The position numbers and the translations under genes were made by a program. Below are positions 25,466-34,758 of a stretch of 64,000 nt of DNA, piece after piece. A model generated the notes under the pieces. The model had not been told where the DNA came from and did not search any database. It saw nothing but the letters and a program-made list of their open reading frames with translations. Source of the DNA: Lactobacillus apis (GTDB lineage Bacteria > Bacillota > Bacilli > Lactobacillales > Lactobacillaceae); assembly GCF_002837055.1 (NCBI RefSeq), contig NZ_PDKP01000001.1, positions 724,199-788,198 on the forward strand. The letters are read 5' to 3'. Within the stretch, counting starts at the first letter, position 1. Every line of letters begins with the position of its first letter.

Positions 25466-27960
25466 TACTCGGTTCCTTTCGTAAAAGTTAGCGGCTTAAG
25501 CTGTAACTTTTCAACTAATCCAGCTTGTGCGGTAAAAATAAGTACTTGATTATTCTCGGATACCTGGCCTAACAACTGCTTAATTTGATTTACTCTTTGA
25601 TCATCAAAGTTTACAAAAGAGTCGTCAATTAAAATTGGCAAGTTAATCTGATCTTTAATTTGTTCAACAAAAGCCAGCTTGAGTGCAAAATAAAGCTGCT
25701 CAGATGTGCCGCGTGACAAATATTGTACTTTAATCTTTTTACCATCGAATCTAGTAACTGTTAATTTCTTATCAATATTAAGACTATTATACCGATTATT
25801 TGTTAATAGTCGCAAATATTCTTTTGCTGTCTTTAACATTTTAGGGAACCGTTCATTTGAAGCGAGGTCCAAGGCACGTGAAATCCACTTTGAAGCAGCT
25901 AAATTAGCTAGATACTCAATACTTAAGTTTCTAAATTCAGTTTCTGTATTAGCTAATTCTTGTTTGGCTGCGAAAACGGCATTTGAATTCGCCAAATTGG
26001 TCATTTTCACCTTTGTTTCGGCATCTTTGGTTTGCAAATCCTTGATTACTTCTTGCTTTTGGTCAATTTTAATTTGGACTGTTTCTAGCTTTTTGGCAAC
26101 TTGATTACTTTCTTGAAGCTGCTTAATCTCAGCTAGATTTTCGCCAAGATTATCTTTCAAAAGAGAAATCTTAGTTTTAAGTTCCGCTTGTCGAGTACTC
26201 TTAGCCTGCAAAACCTGGTATTCAGCCATATCTTGAACCTGTGCCTGAGCAAATGCCGTCTTTAACCGTAAATTCAGATCATGCAACTTAGCTTGAGTTT
26301 TTGCCAGCCGCTTTTGCAGATCAATTCTTTGATCTGCTATGTGCCGCGAGTTCGCTAACCGATTCTCAAGTTCATCTAATGAAGCTATAACGGCCTCAAA
26401 ACTAGGTTCAATTGAGCGATCGAGTGTGGCACTGATTTTCATTGCAATTTTTGCAAGTTGCTCGTTAAGCTCGCGTTCATGCTGCAAATCATTCTGCTTT
26501 TTTTGCTCAAGCATTTGGTATTGACGCCATTCATTGACCAAACTATGAAGATCAAGCTGATCAGGATTAAGACCATACTTATGTGAAAATGTAATTCTTT
26601 GTTCCTTAATCAGCTTCGCCTGTTTAGCCTGTTGGATGAGCACACGCTTTTCTTGCTTTTGTTTGCCAATGCCCCAACAAGCTCCGACTAGGCCAATTAA
26701 CATGACAAAACCACCGATTAGAGGTGATGATGCAACTAACAGAATTATGCCGATAACAAAGATTAAGCCTGAACCAATCGTAGCGTATTTACCAACAGCA
26801 TTTTCAGAACTAGAGGTATTGTCTTCAGAAGCTGGCAATTTTTCAAAATCATTTTGTAATTGAATAATATCTACTTGAGTTAAATTGGTGATTTGATGCA
26901 AGTCTGGATTTAAAGTGAGTAATTGCTCCTGCTGCTGACTAACTTGCTGAAAGTCCTGCTGGCAATCACGGTCTTCTGCGCGCCATTGCAATATTTCAGG
27001 CTTTTTTTGTACCAACAACTTCAAAGGAATCTGATTTTCATCATTAGACGAAAAGTTGGCGAGTTGCTGTTCTAGCTCACTTTGCTCTTTTTGAAGATTT
27101 TTAGCTTCTAAATCGAGTCTTTGCGCAGCTTGATATTTTTCTGGATCAAATTCAACTTGTTCCACTTCCTGCTCTAGTTCGATTAGCTTGCGGTAGTTAG
27201 GAACCTGGTTTTGCAGTTGACGTAATTGCTCTTGCTCACTCTGAAGTTTTTGAAGAGCTTGCTCCTGATCTCTTAGTGCACTTGCTTGTGTTTTTTCTTG
27301 CTCACTCAAAGTACGATAATCATTAAACTCGTTTTCAGCTTCATCAACCTTAATTCGCTGATCCTTTAATTTGTTAAAAAGAACATTAAGTGGCGGGTTA
27401 CTCCCCATCTTTTTGAAGATTTCGGAAGCTTTTTTAGCAAAGTCATCTCTTAAATCGATTAACTGGTCACTGTTTGAGGCTCCCAAATAATAGATTCTTT
27501 CCAAGAGGTCAGTTTGTTGAATTTTCTCGACTTTAGCAAGCATGTCTTGATTAAAAATAAAACTATCCGCATAAAAGTCGCCATCAATATTTTTGATTTC
27601 TTCGAAAAAGACGCTTTCTGGAACAATCTGCTCGTTTAGTTTTACCGTTAATGTGCCGCCTTTAAGTCCTTTACCGCCAGCATATAAGCGCTCAAGTTCA
27701 AAGAGATCTCCTTGATTGTTTTCAAAAAATAAAGAGCCCCCCATCGGACTGACCCGCGCTAAAGGTGTGTAATCTTCAAAAAAAGTTGAACTCTGTTTTT
27801 TTAAATGAAAGCCAAACATAATCTGCTTAATAAAGGCAACTACCGTACTTTTACCAGCTTCGTTCGTACCATAGAAAACGTTGAGTTTAGGACTGGACAG
27901 GTCAAAGGTAACATTAGAAAACTGCCCAAAATTGACAATTTTAATTTTCTTTAACTTCAT
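25465..27960 (-). CDS. yhaN: SMC/SbcC-like ATPase YhaN with a central transmembrane hairpin
   Basis: 831 residues. ABC-type Walker A GTNEAGKST (about 31-39), long coiled-coil arms (about 170-370 and 430-690), signature YLSRGTSEQLYFALKLAF and Walker B LPILIDDSFVNFD near the end. The coil is interrupted around residues 390-435 by two hydrophobic spans (SGLIFVIGIILLVASS, IGGFVMLIGLVGACWGI), which places the hinge in the membrane. It is the partner of the YhaO nuclease, forming an SbcCD-like pair. The gene overlaps yhaO by 20 bp. Confidence 0.9.
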   Translation of the reverse strand: MKLKKIKIVNFGQFSNVTFDLSSPKLNVFYGTNEAGKSTVVAFIKQIMFGFHLKKQSSTFFEDYTPLARVSPMGGSLFFENNQGDLFELERLYAGGKGLKGGTLTVKLNEQIVPESVFFEEIKNIDGDFYADSFIFNQDMLAKVEKIQQTDLLERIYYLGASNSDQLIDLRDDFAKKASEIFKKMGSNPPLNVLFNKLKDQRIKVDEAENEFNDYRTLSEQEKTQASALRDQEQALQKLQSEQEQLRQLQNQVPNYRKLIELEQEVEQVEFDPEKYQAAQRLDLEAKNLQKEQSELEQQLANFSSNDENQIPLKLLVQKKPEILQWRAEDRDCQQDFQQVSQQQEQLLTLNPDLHQITNLTQVDIIQLQNDFEKLPASEDNTSSSENAVGKYATIGSGLIFVIGIILLVASSPLIGGFVMLIGLVGACWGIGKQKQEKRVLIQQAKQAKLIKEQRITFSHKYGLNPDQLDLHSLVNEWRQYQMLEQKKQNDLQHERELNEQLAKIAMKISATLDRSIEPSFEAVIASLDELENRLANSRHIADQRIDLQKRLAKTQAKLHDLNLRLKTAFAQAQVQDMAEYQVLQAKSTRQAELKTKISLLKDNLGENLAEIKQLQESNQVAKKLETVQIKIDQKQEVIKDLQTKDAETKVKMTNLANSNAVFAAKQELANTETEFRNLSIEYLANLAASKWISRALDLASNERFPKMLKTAKEYLRLLTNNRYNSLNIDKKLTVTRFDGKKIKVQYLSRGTSEQLYFALKLAFVEQIKDQINLPILIDDSFVNFDDQRVNQIKQLLGQVSENNQVLIFTAQAGLVEKLQLKPLTFTKGTE

Positions 27961-29158
27961 CGCTAATTCCTTTCAGCTTGCTATTCAGTTTAACCTCGGC
28001 CAGTTCCTTCACTTCCTGTAGAAAATCTGGAGCATTTTCCAGTTGATTTGAGAGTTCATCTTTTTTGGCCCAGTCTTTACTTAATTCAGTAAATTCATCT
28101 GTAGCAAAAAGCTCTTTTTCTGCTCGATTAAAAAAGGCAAGATCACTTTCAGCGATTTTTAGCTGACTATTCGCCGAAAGACGAACGTCTACTAATTGAG
28201 AATCATAATCTAATTGATTGGAAATCATGCGCCAAAAATCATTTTCCTGAATCAGCTCACGCTCTTTATCATTTAAATACTCCGCTCCGCTTATTTGCAG
28301 ACAAAAGTAAGTTGTTTCATTTGGATTTAATGAATCGATAATTAGATTCTGCAATTCGGTTTGTGAAACTTCAGAATTCAACTTAATTACTTGCTGCTGC
28401 CACACAATTGGACCTGTTTGAACAAACTGAATGGTTGTTTCCTTTGTCTGTTCATTAATTTCACCCAAGTAGCAGCCTTTTTTATCTGTTTCGTTAATGT
28501 GGCGCCCTTGAATATTTCCAGAGTATACAATCCACGGATCTTTAGCTAAAACCTGTCTAAGATGAATATGACCTAAAGCAAAATAGTCATAATTCAGGTC
28601 TTTTAAAGCAGTTAAGCTGAAAGGCGCATAAACATCCTGGGCACTTTGATTCGTCTTTTCTTGTGCATGCATTAGTCCGAAGGTGTAATGCGCTGCTTTA
28701 CTAGGAAATTGGCTCGCCTTATCTTCCGTGATGTGATTATTTAAATAAGAAAAACCCGTTACATCATAAGTAAAGCCCGTCTTGGTCTGACAAGTAATAG
28801 ACTCGATTTTCTCTTCGTCGCCAAGCAACTTGAAATACTGGCTTTCGGGAACGAGCAAATCAGCTTCTGCCATGTGATCATGATTACCAAAAATCATGAC
28901 TACTTGAATTTGTGCCTTAGTTAGCCGTTCAATTTGCTCAGCGAAAAAAATCTGCGTACTTGGGTTAGGACGCGCACTATCGAATGTATCACCCGCAATC
29001 AATACTAGGTCAACGTCTTCTTTTAAAGCCAAGTCAACAATCTTGGTGAACGATTTATTGGGTGCCTGATGTATTTGTAAAGAGCTCTTAGATGGCAAAA
29101 AAGATAGCCCCAAAAAAGGACTATCTAGATGCGCATCCGCTAAGTGGATAAATTTCAT
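27941..29158 (-). CDS. yhaO: DNA exonuclease-like metallophosphatase YhaO (SbcD-like)
   Basis: 405 residues. Calcineurin-like phosphoesterase motifs in order: FIHLADAHLD, IAGDTFD, IFGNHDHMAEAD, GLMHAQ and ALGHIHLRQ, all typical of Mre11/SbcD nucleases. With YhaN it should make an SbcCD-type DNA end-processing complex. It is the first gene of yhaO-yhaN-yhaM; the 20 bp overlap with yhaN argues for coupled synthesis of the two subunits. Confidence 0.9.
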   Translation of the reverse strand: MKFIHLADAHLDSPFLGLSFLPSKSSLQIHQAPNKSFTKIVDLALKEDVDLVLIAGDTFDSARPNPSTQIFFAEQIERLTKAQIQVVMIFGNHDHMAEADLLVPESQYFKLLGDEEKIESITCQTKTGFTYDVTGFSYLNNHITEDKASQFPSKAAHYTFGLMHAQEKTNQSAQDVYAPFSLTALKDLNYDYFALGHIHLRQVLAKDPWIVYSGNIQGRHINETDKKGCYLGEINEQTKETTIQFVQTGPIVWQQQVIKLNSEVSQTELQNLIIDSLNPNETTYFCLQISGAEYLNDKERELIQENDFWRMISNQLDYDSQLVDVRLSANSQLKIAESDLAFFNRAEKELFATDEFTELSKDWAKKDELSNQLENAPDFLQEVKELAEVKLNSKLKGISDEVKEN

Positions 29159-29166
29159 TGGTCTAA

Positions 29167-29517
29167 CTAATTTCTAAGACCTTTATACAGATCATTAATC
29201 GGCTGAGTAATTATCTTCTGTACTTCTTCAATCGTACCATATAGACCTTGTTCTGCTTGTAATAAGTTCAAAATTTGTGGATCTTGTTGTACTTTTTCAT
29301 TTAAGTTTTTATATTCATCTTGAAGCTCTTGCGATAAGTCTTCACCTTTGGATTGGGCAATTACAATCGCATTTTGTACCTTGTCCATTTCCTTGAAAAG
29401 TGCATTACTTTCTGCGTTATTCTTAACACCTTCAATTGCTTCTTTCAAACCACTAAATTCATCAATTTCTTGCAGTTCGGATGCTAATTGATTGGTCGTA
29501 TCGAAAATATTCACCAT
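29167..29517 (-). CDS. YlbF/YmcA family protein (YheA-like)
   Basis: 116 residues, all helical, YlbF family (FDTTNQLASELQEIDEFSGLKEAI at the start, DLSQELQDEYKNLNEKVQQD in the middle). Members in Bacillus, YlbF and YmcA, help RNase Y act on specific mRNAs. This one is closer in layout to YheA, whose role is unclear. It sits between pbp1A (16 bp upstream) and yhaO (8 bp downstream), suggesting one operon. Confidence 0.85.
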   Translation of the reverse strand: MVNIFDTTNQLASELQEIDEFSGLKEAIEGVKNNAESNALFKEMDKVQNAIVIAQSKGEDLSQELQDEYKNLNEKVQQDPQILNLLQAEQGLYGTIEEVQKIITQPINDLYKGLRN

Positions 29518-29533
29518 TTTTTAGTCCTCCTAA

Positions 29534-31591
29534 TCATCGGTCAAAAAGACCCTTTAGGTTATTATACCATTCATTTAGCTTTTCTCCCGCTGACCCTATA
29601 CCTTTTTGAATTTTATCATTCAACCCGTTTGTCCAATCCGATCCAGTACCATTATTTTGGATAATTTGCTTAGGAGCTTGTTCGGTAAATTGGTTCTGGG
29701 CAGTATAAGGAAGTATTCCTTCCATCTCTGCCTTGTATAGTCTAGTGATTTCAGTTTCTGAAACACCGTGCATGAAATGTTGCTTATTAGTGCGATCGTA
29801 ACCAACCCAAGTTGCAACAACTACGTCAGGCGTATAACCAACAATCCACTGATCCTTGGTTCCAAAGCCGTATGAATTTGGAACCTCAGTTGAACCAGTT
29901 TTCCCGGCAACTCGAAAACCAGCTGGTTGAGCAGATGCTCCTGTACCATTGGTAAACACACCTAATAACATTGTTGTCATTTCACGTGCTGTACTTTCAG
30001 AAATAATTCGGTGTCTGCCAGTATCATGATTTTCGGCAATTACGTTACCACTTGCATCAGTAATTTTAGTAATGAAATATGAATTATTCGGCAAATTACC
30101 TTTATTGGCAAAAGCAGAATATGCTCGTGCCATCTGTAGTGGAGATACACCGGTTGATAAACCACCTAGGGCTAAAGCTAGGTTTTGATCTTCTTTTGGA
30201 ACTTTAATGCCAAAATTATTTGCTGATTGTACCCCTTTGGACACACCAATCCGGTCTAGTAACCAAACTGCCGGTACGTTTTTACTTTGAGCTAAAGCAA
30301 CATACATTGGAATTTTATCTGAATAGCCATTATCAACGTTATGCGGCTCATAACCATTTTTACCAAAACGCTGCAACTTATTAGAAAGCTGAGAGTCATA
30401 ATGATAGCCTTGTTGTAATGCAGGTGCGTAGCTCACAATCGGTTTAATTGAAGAGCCAGGCTGACGCTTCATTTGGGTAGCTCGGTTATAGCCACGAAAG
30501 ACATGCTTGCCACGTCCGCCAATGACCGCCCTGACTGCTCCAGTACCTGGATCCATTACCACACTAGCGCCTTGCGTCTTTGTTCCATCAGTTGAACCTT
30601 GAGGGAACAACCAGTCTTGGCTAAATTTTTCTTGGAGTTGTCCCTGATAATTTTGGTTCAGCGTCGTGTAGATACGCAGCCCCTTATTCATAACATCTTC
30701 TTCTTTTAAGCCATAGCGTTTGATCGCCTCATCGACAACTGCATCAAAAAAGTACGGGTAGCGATAGCCATCCTGGTTGTGATAAGTATCACGCAGAACC
30801 AAGCTTTGGCTTTTTGCAACCTTAGCTTGGGAAGATGTCAACTTGTTGTTTGCAACCATTAAATCCAAGACTAAGTTCCGTCTTGATAAAGAATAATTCA
30901 TATGGTCAATTGGGTTATAATTACTTGGATTACGTAAAATTCCTGCTAAGGTTGCACCTTCTCCGACCGTTAACTCATTTGCGTTTTTACCAAAGTACTT
31001 TCTACTAGCATCTTGGACTCCCCAAACCCCATTACCAAAATAGGCATTATTAAGATACATTGTTAAAATATCTTTTTTGGAGTATACATGAGTTATTTCA
31101 ACCGCAAAAAATAGCTCCTCGATTTTTCGCGACAAAGTCTGCCTCTGAGTCAGTAAAGCGTTTTTGGCCAGCTGCTGCGTTAAGGTCGAACCACCACCTG
31201 CAATTTGACCATGGTGAATGACCAGTCCTAAGGCCGCACGTCCCATTCCCTTGATACTAAAGCCAGGATTTTTCCAGAAAGTACGGTCTTCAGTCGATAT
31301 CACAGCATTTTTTACGTTTGGCGAAATTTTGTTATATTCTACGAAAGTTCCCTTTTGCGAATATAGTGCTCCTGCTTTTTGACCTTTATAATCATAAATA
31401 GCAGTCGTCGTAGACAATGAAGCCTTCAAATTTGAAATGTTTGATGTTTTAACTTTGACGGTATAATAAGTACAAACCAAAAGCGTCATGCTGAGCAAGA
31501 TTAAGATAATCCAGCGCCCGATATAAAAGCGGTGATCAATGCGATACCATAAGGCCGCTAAGCCACTTTTCTTTGGTTCATTATTTTCCAT
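29534..31591 (-). CDS. Class A penicillin-binding protein (PBP1A family)
   Basis: 685 residues. A short cytoplasmic tail, one membrane helix (about 26-46), a GT51 glycosyltransferase domain (about 75-245: ISTEDRTFWKNPG, GGSTLTQQLAKN) and a transpeptidase domain (about 330-640) with S-x-x-K in GSSIKP, SKN in AQSKNVP and KTGSTE. It polymerises and cross-links peptidoglycan at the cell surface. The C-terminal tail is Asn/Gln-rich. AAGGAG precedes ATG. It diverges from the rluA-type gene. Confidence 0.93.
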   Translation of the reverse strand: MENNEPKKSGLAALWYRIDHRFYIGRWIILILLSMTLLVCTYYTVKVKTSNISNLKASLSTTTAIYDYKGQKAGALYSQKGTFVEYNKISPNVKNAVISTEDRTFWKNPGFSIKGMGRAALGLVIHHGQIAGGGSTLTQQLAKNALLTQRQTLSRKIEELFFAVEITHVYSKKDILTMYLNNAYFGNGVWGVQDASRKYFGKNANELTVGEGATLAGILRNPSNYNPIDHMNYSLSRRNLVLDLMVANNKLTSSQAKVAKSQSLVLRDTYHNQDGYRYPYFFDAVVDEAIKRYGLKEEDVMNKGLRIYTTLNQNYQGQLQEKFSQDWLFPQGSTDGTKTQGASVVMDPGTGAVRAVIGGRGKHVFRGYNRATQMKRQPGSSIKPIVSYAPALQQGYHYDSQLSNKLQRFGKNGYEPHNVDNGYSDKIPMYVALAQSKNVPAVWLLDRIGVSKGVQSANNFGIKVPKEDQNLALALGGLSTGVSPLQMARAYSAFANKGNLPNNSYFITKITDASGNVIAENHDTGRHRIISESTAREMTTMLLGVFTNGTGASAQPAGFRVAGKTGSTEVPNSYGFGTKDQWIVGYTPDVVVATWVGYDRTNKQHFMHGVSETEITRLYKAEMEGILPYTAQNQFTEQAPKQIIQNNGTGSDWTNGLNDKIQKGIGSAGEKLNEWYNNLKGLFDR

Positions 31592-31675
31592 TTTATCTGC
31601 TCCTTTAGAAACAACTAAAATTTTATCATATTAACAAGGCTTCCCTTTATTTTCAAGAAGATTTAACAAATATTT

Positions 31676-32554
31676 ATGAGCTATTACTTTACATTTAACA
31701 TTCCAACAAATCATGAACCCTGTTCAGTAAACGACTTGTTACGTCAATTACTAATTCCACGCAAATGGCGTCATTTTTTGCGTACCGAACAAAAGATAAT
31801 AATTAATGGTGCTTATCGGTATTTCAATCAAGCGGTCTATCCTAACGATAAAGTCGAACTTTGGTTAGACCACGTTGAAACAGCGCAAAATGAATATGCA
31901 CCTAGTGGTAAAATACCGGAAATAATCTACGAAGACCAAAATTTCATAATAATTAACAAACCAGCTGGTCAAAAAACTCATCCTAACTTGTTTGAAACTA
32001 ACACTGCCCTAAATGATTGCGCCACCTATCTGGGCTTTTCTCCCTTTATTGTACATCGTTTAGACATGTTGACGAGTGGGCTGCTCCTCGTTGCCAAAAA
32101 TCCAGCAGTTGTGCCTATTCTAAACCGTGAATTAGTTACCAAGGCCTTTCACCGTGAATATTTAGCAGTTATTAATCTAGAAAAATCAATTGATGACAAT
32201 GGAACAATTGATTTACCCATTGGACATGATCCATTTGATCAACGTAAGCGCAAAGTCGTTAGTGACGGACTGAAATCAATCACACACTATCAAGTTTTGA
32301 AGCGCTATGACAACAATACAGCTTTAGTTAAATTAACACTGGAAACTGGACGCACACACCAAATTCGCGTCCATCTTGCCGCAATTGGGTGTCCAATTAT
32401 AGGTGATCCACTCTATAACCGAAATACTAAAAAAGACGAGTTTCTCCACTTAACCGCATATCAGATTTCTTTACAAGTACCTTTCACATTAGACAAACTG
32501 AAGGTTAAATTACCTGACGAAAAAGTATCTTTACTTAAAAATGCAAAAAACTAA
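31676..32554 (+). CDS. RluA family pseudouridine synthase
   Basis: 292 residues. The catalytic motif HRLDMLTSGLLLVAKN (Asp nucleophile, about residue 128) and GRTHQIRVHLAAIGCPIIGDPLY are diagnostic of RluA/RluD-type enzymes. A short S4-like N-terminal part (PRKWRHFLRTEQKIIINGAY) precedes the domain. It modifies uridines in rRNA or tRNA, and the exact target cannot be told from sequence. The SD is weak. It diverges from the pbp gene. Confidence 0.9.
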   Translation: MSYYFTFNIPTNHEPCSVNDLLRQLLIPRKWRHFLRTEQKIIINGAYRYFNQAVYPNDKVELWLDHVETAQNEYAPSGKIPEIIYEDQNFIIINKPAGQKTHPNLFETNTALNDCATYLGFSPFIVHRLDMLTSGLLLVAKNPAVVPILNRELVTKAFHREYLAVINLEKSIDDNGTIDLPIGHDPFDQRKRKVVSDGLKSITHYQVLKRYDNNTALVKLTLETGRTHQIRVHLAAIGCPIIGDPLYNRNTKKDEFLHLTAYQISLQVPFTLDKLKVKLPDEKVSLLKNAKN

Positions 32555-32578
32555 ATCATTCTTGATTTAGTTTTTTGT
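32545..32578. terminator. Bidirectional terminator between rluA-type gene and gntR
   Basis: A hairpin AAAAAACTAAATCA / TGATTTAGTTTTTT between converging genes. Confidence 0.85.
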
Positions 32579-32601
32579 TTTCTATTAATTTTGTTGTCAA
32601 G

Positions 32602-33318
32602 TTACTGGCGATAAGCTGTCGCTGCTGCCTCATAGCCCCAGTATTCAGGCAGTTTATAGCTGATCGCATATTCAAGCAATTCACCAGAAACTAGTGGTAA
32701 ATAAGTTTCACGTTCCTGATAAATAAAAAGCTGCCTTGCTTCTTGTGTGAAGTACTGCAATATTTCTTTATCCGAAACAGTTTTTGCCCAGTTTTTCTGC
32801 TTAAATGGCAATTCAAAAGGATCAATTTTAGAGTCATCCCTAACCTTTTGGTAAACCGAACTGAACAATGGTAAGTTATCCAATTCATCAGTATTTAAAT
32901 AATTTGGATTTAGATAACTAATTGAATATTGACTTACTTTTTTACCAATATAGCGTAAACGTCTTACTTCAAGATAATTGTTAATCTCATCGGAATGAAG
33001 TTTTTGCAGCACATCTTGATCATCGCCCATTCTTACTAAAAGTACTTTAACACTTTCAGTTTGCCCCTCAGCCAAGTTCAAATCCGTGAGCATTGCAACC
33101 TGCTTATGTGCTTCTTTTGCTACAAAAGTCCCACTTCCTTGAACTCGAGTTACCTTATTTTGTTGTTCTAAGGTATTTAGAACTTTTACTGCGGTCGTAG
33201 AGCTAACATGATAAATTCGACTGATTTCTGCTTCACTATAGAAACGATCACCAGGATTCAGCCATCCATTATCTAACTTTTCAACCAATTTTAAAACAAT
33301 ATCTTGATATTTTGACAT
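32602..33318 (-). CDS. GntR family (HutC/UTRA) regulator of the fucosidase-PTS locus
   Basis: 238 residues from the ATG at 33318 (a GTG three codons earlier is possible). The N-terminal winged helix (SKYQDIVLKLVEKL, SEAEISRIYHVSSTTAVKVL, VTRVQGSGTFVA; 1-70) is followed by a UTRA-type effector domain (about 85-235: YLEVRRLRYIG). It lies 14 bp after the fucosidase gene in the same direction and probably acts on the paired palindromes at 34606 and 34725. The effector is presumably a fucosylated sugar or its phosphate, which is inference. It resembles AlfR of L. casei in context. Confidence 0.88.
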   Translation of the reverse strand: MSKYQDIVLKLVEKLDNGWLNPGDRFYSEAEISRIYHVSSTTAVKVLNTLEQQNKVTRVQGSGTFVAKEAHKQVAMLTDLNLAEGQTESVKVLLVRMGDDQDVLQKLHSDEINNYLEVRRLRYIGKKVSQYSISYLNPNYLNTDELDNLPLFSSVYQKVRDDSKIDPFELPFKQKNWAKTVSDKEILQYFTQEARQLFIYQERETYLPLVSGELLEYAISYKLPEYWGYEAAATAYRQ

Positions 33319-33332
33319 CAATTTCACCGGCT

Positions 33333-34577
33333 TTATTTAAAGGAAACCTTGGCTATTCTTACACACCAATCTGTCCCATAAGTGTAACCACCTATGTCCA
33401 CCGTAAGCGTTCCTCTATCAACATCTTGCATAAAAGGAAGTTCTTTTTGATCATCTAGCCAAGTTATTTTTTCTATCTGTTTGAATATACCACTAAATGA
33501 ACGTAAATTGATACCTTCTCCGCCTAAAACTACATTATCATCGCCAACAATTTCTAAATCATGTAAAAACAAATATAGAGTATTTTTATCTATCAGAGCA
33601 ATATCTTTATCGTTTCCGCTCGCCTTGATTGCAGAAGAAGGTCGTGAGGTATAGATACTTTGCCCCGCCATCTTTGTCCATTTGCCGATTTGTTCCATAA
33701 CGGCTTGATTCATTAACGGAATTTGTCCAGTTCCAGTTAAGCCAATGTTAAGTAAAATGTTAGCTCCAATGCCACGAGCATGAACAATATTTTCAATTAG
33801 CTCTTTTGTAGATTTGAAGTTTAAGTCATCTCTTGCATAGCCCCAATGTTTATTCATTGTTACTGAGGCTTCCCCAGCAACATATTTATCTTGGAAACCA
33901 TGATTAACTTGATCTGGCGTTTTTCGCTCATATGTCACAACATCAATTTCAGGATTACTTATCTTTCCTCTGTTTTTTAAACCTGTATTGTTAACAATTA
34001 TTGCGTTAGGCTGATATTTTCTGATTGTTCCATATAAACGATCTAATTTCCAATCAGCCTCTTTTTTATTCCAATCACCATCAAACCAAAATCCTCCAAT
34101 TGAGCCATAATTCTTGCACAAAATTTCAACGGATTTTAATAGATAATCTAAATACTTATTGAAGTCAGTTTCATACAGTTCATTATGCCAATCATATGTC
34201 GCCATGTATAAAAAAGGCTGAACATTATATTTATGGCAGGCATCAATAAATTCTCGAATCAAGTCTCTATGGGCAGGACTGTGCATTGCATCAAACTCAG
34301 ATAGTCCTTGGGTATCATACAGGAAAAAGCCTTCGTGGTGCTTGGTTGTTAAAACAATATACTTAGCACCCATTTTTTTAGCAGACAGAACAATTTGCTC
34401 AGCATCAAAATCTTTAGCAGAAAAATTGTTAATTAAGTGCTCATACTCTGCTTTATCTCGATGATGGATATATTCTGTCCACTCTCCGACTTCTAATTGC
34501 GAATATAAGCCCCAATGAATAAATAAGCCTAACCCCAAGTCTTCATATTGCTTAATTCTAGTCAAAGCTTCTACCAT
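33333..34577 (-). CDS. Intracellular alpha-L-fucosidase (GH29, AlfB-like)
   Basis: 414 residues from ATG 34577, with GGAGG 7 nt upstream. GH29 features: GLGLFIHWGLYSQLEVGEW at the N-terminus, TTKHHEGFFLYDT, and the nucleophile Asp in GGFWFDGDW (about 163). There is no signal peptide or anchor, so substrates must be imported; the divergent PTS would do this. The nearest functional analogue I know is AlfB of L. casei, which splits fucosyl-alpha-1,3-GlcNAc. The exact linkage specificity here is inferred. Confidence 0.9.
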   Translation of the reverse strand: MVEALTRIKQYEDLGLGLFIHWGLYSQLEVGEWTEYIHHRDKAEYEHLINNFSAKDFDAEQIVLSAKKMGAKYIVLTTKHHEGFFLYDTQGLSEFDAMHSPAHRDLIREFIDACHKYNVQPFLYMATYDWHNELYETDFNKYLDYLLKSVEILCKNYGSIGGFWFDGDWNKKEADWKLDRLYGTIRKYQPNAIIVNNTGLKNRGKISNPEIDVVTYERKTPDQVNHGFQDKYVAGEASVTMNKHWGYARDDLNFKSTKELIENIVHARGIGANILLNIGLTGTGQIPLMNQAVMEQIGKWTKMAGQSIYTSRPSSAIKASGNDKDIALIDKNTLYLFLHDLEIVGDDNVVLGGEGINLRSFSGIFKQIEKITWLDDQKELPFMQDVDRGTLTVDIGGYTYGTDWCVRIAKVSFK

Positions 34578-34605
34578 GTTTATTCCTCCCAATCCATTTC
34601 AATAT

Positions 34606-34622
34606 TTAACACATTAAGTTAA
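34606..34622. promoter_or_regulatory. Operator-like palindrome, fucosidase side
   Basis: TTAAC-N7-GTTAA, a perfect 5 bp dyad of HutC-type spacing. It lies 29 bp before the fucosidase start and is part of a 15 bp direct repeat (TTAACACATTAAGTT) shared with 34725-34739. Confidence 0.6.
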
Positions 34623-34679
34623 ACACTAAGAAATATAAAAGTCCATAGCTTCCTTTGATAAAATATTGTTATTAAGCTA

Positions 34680-34708
34680 TTGCAATTGCTTTCATTTAGA
34701 ATTAATAT
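34680..34708 (+). promoter_or_regulatory. PTS promoter overlapped by a cre-like CcpA site
   Basis: TTGCAA (34680-34685), 17 bp, TAATAT (34703-34708). The same bases 34680-34695, TTGCAATTGCTTTCAT, match the cre consensus WTGNAANCGNWWNCAW with one mismatch, so CcpA would cover the -35 region and repress. Confidence 0.55.
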
Positions 34709-34724
34709 TTATCTTGTAACAAAA

Positions 34725-34741
34725 TTAACACATTAAGTTGA
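34725..34741. promoter_or_regulatory. Operator-like palindrome, PTS side
   Basis: The second copy of TTAACACATTAAGTT (TTAAC-N7-GTTGA, one mismatch from a perfect dyad), 17 bp before the IIAB start codon and downstream of the -10 box, where a bound GntR protein would block transcription. Confidence 0.6.
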
Positions 34742-34758
34742 AGGAGAGTGATTTTTAT

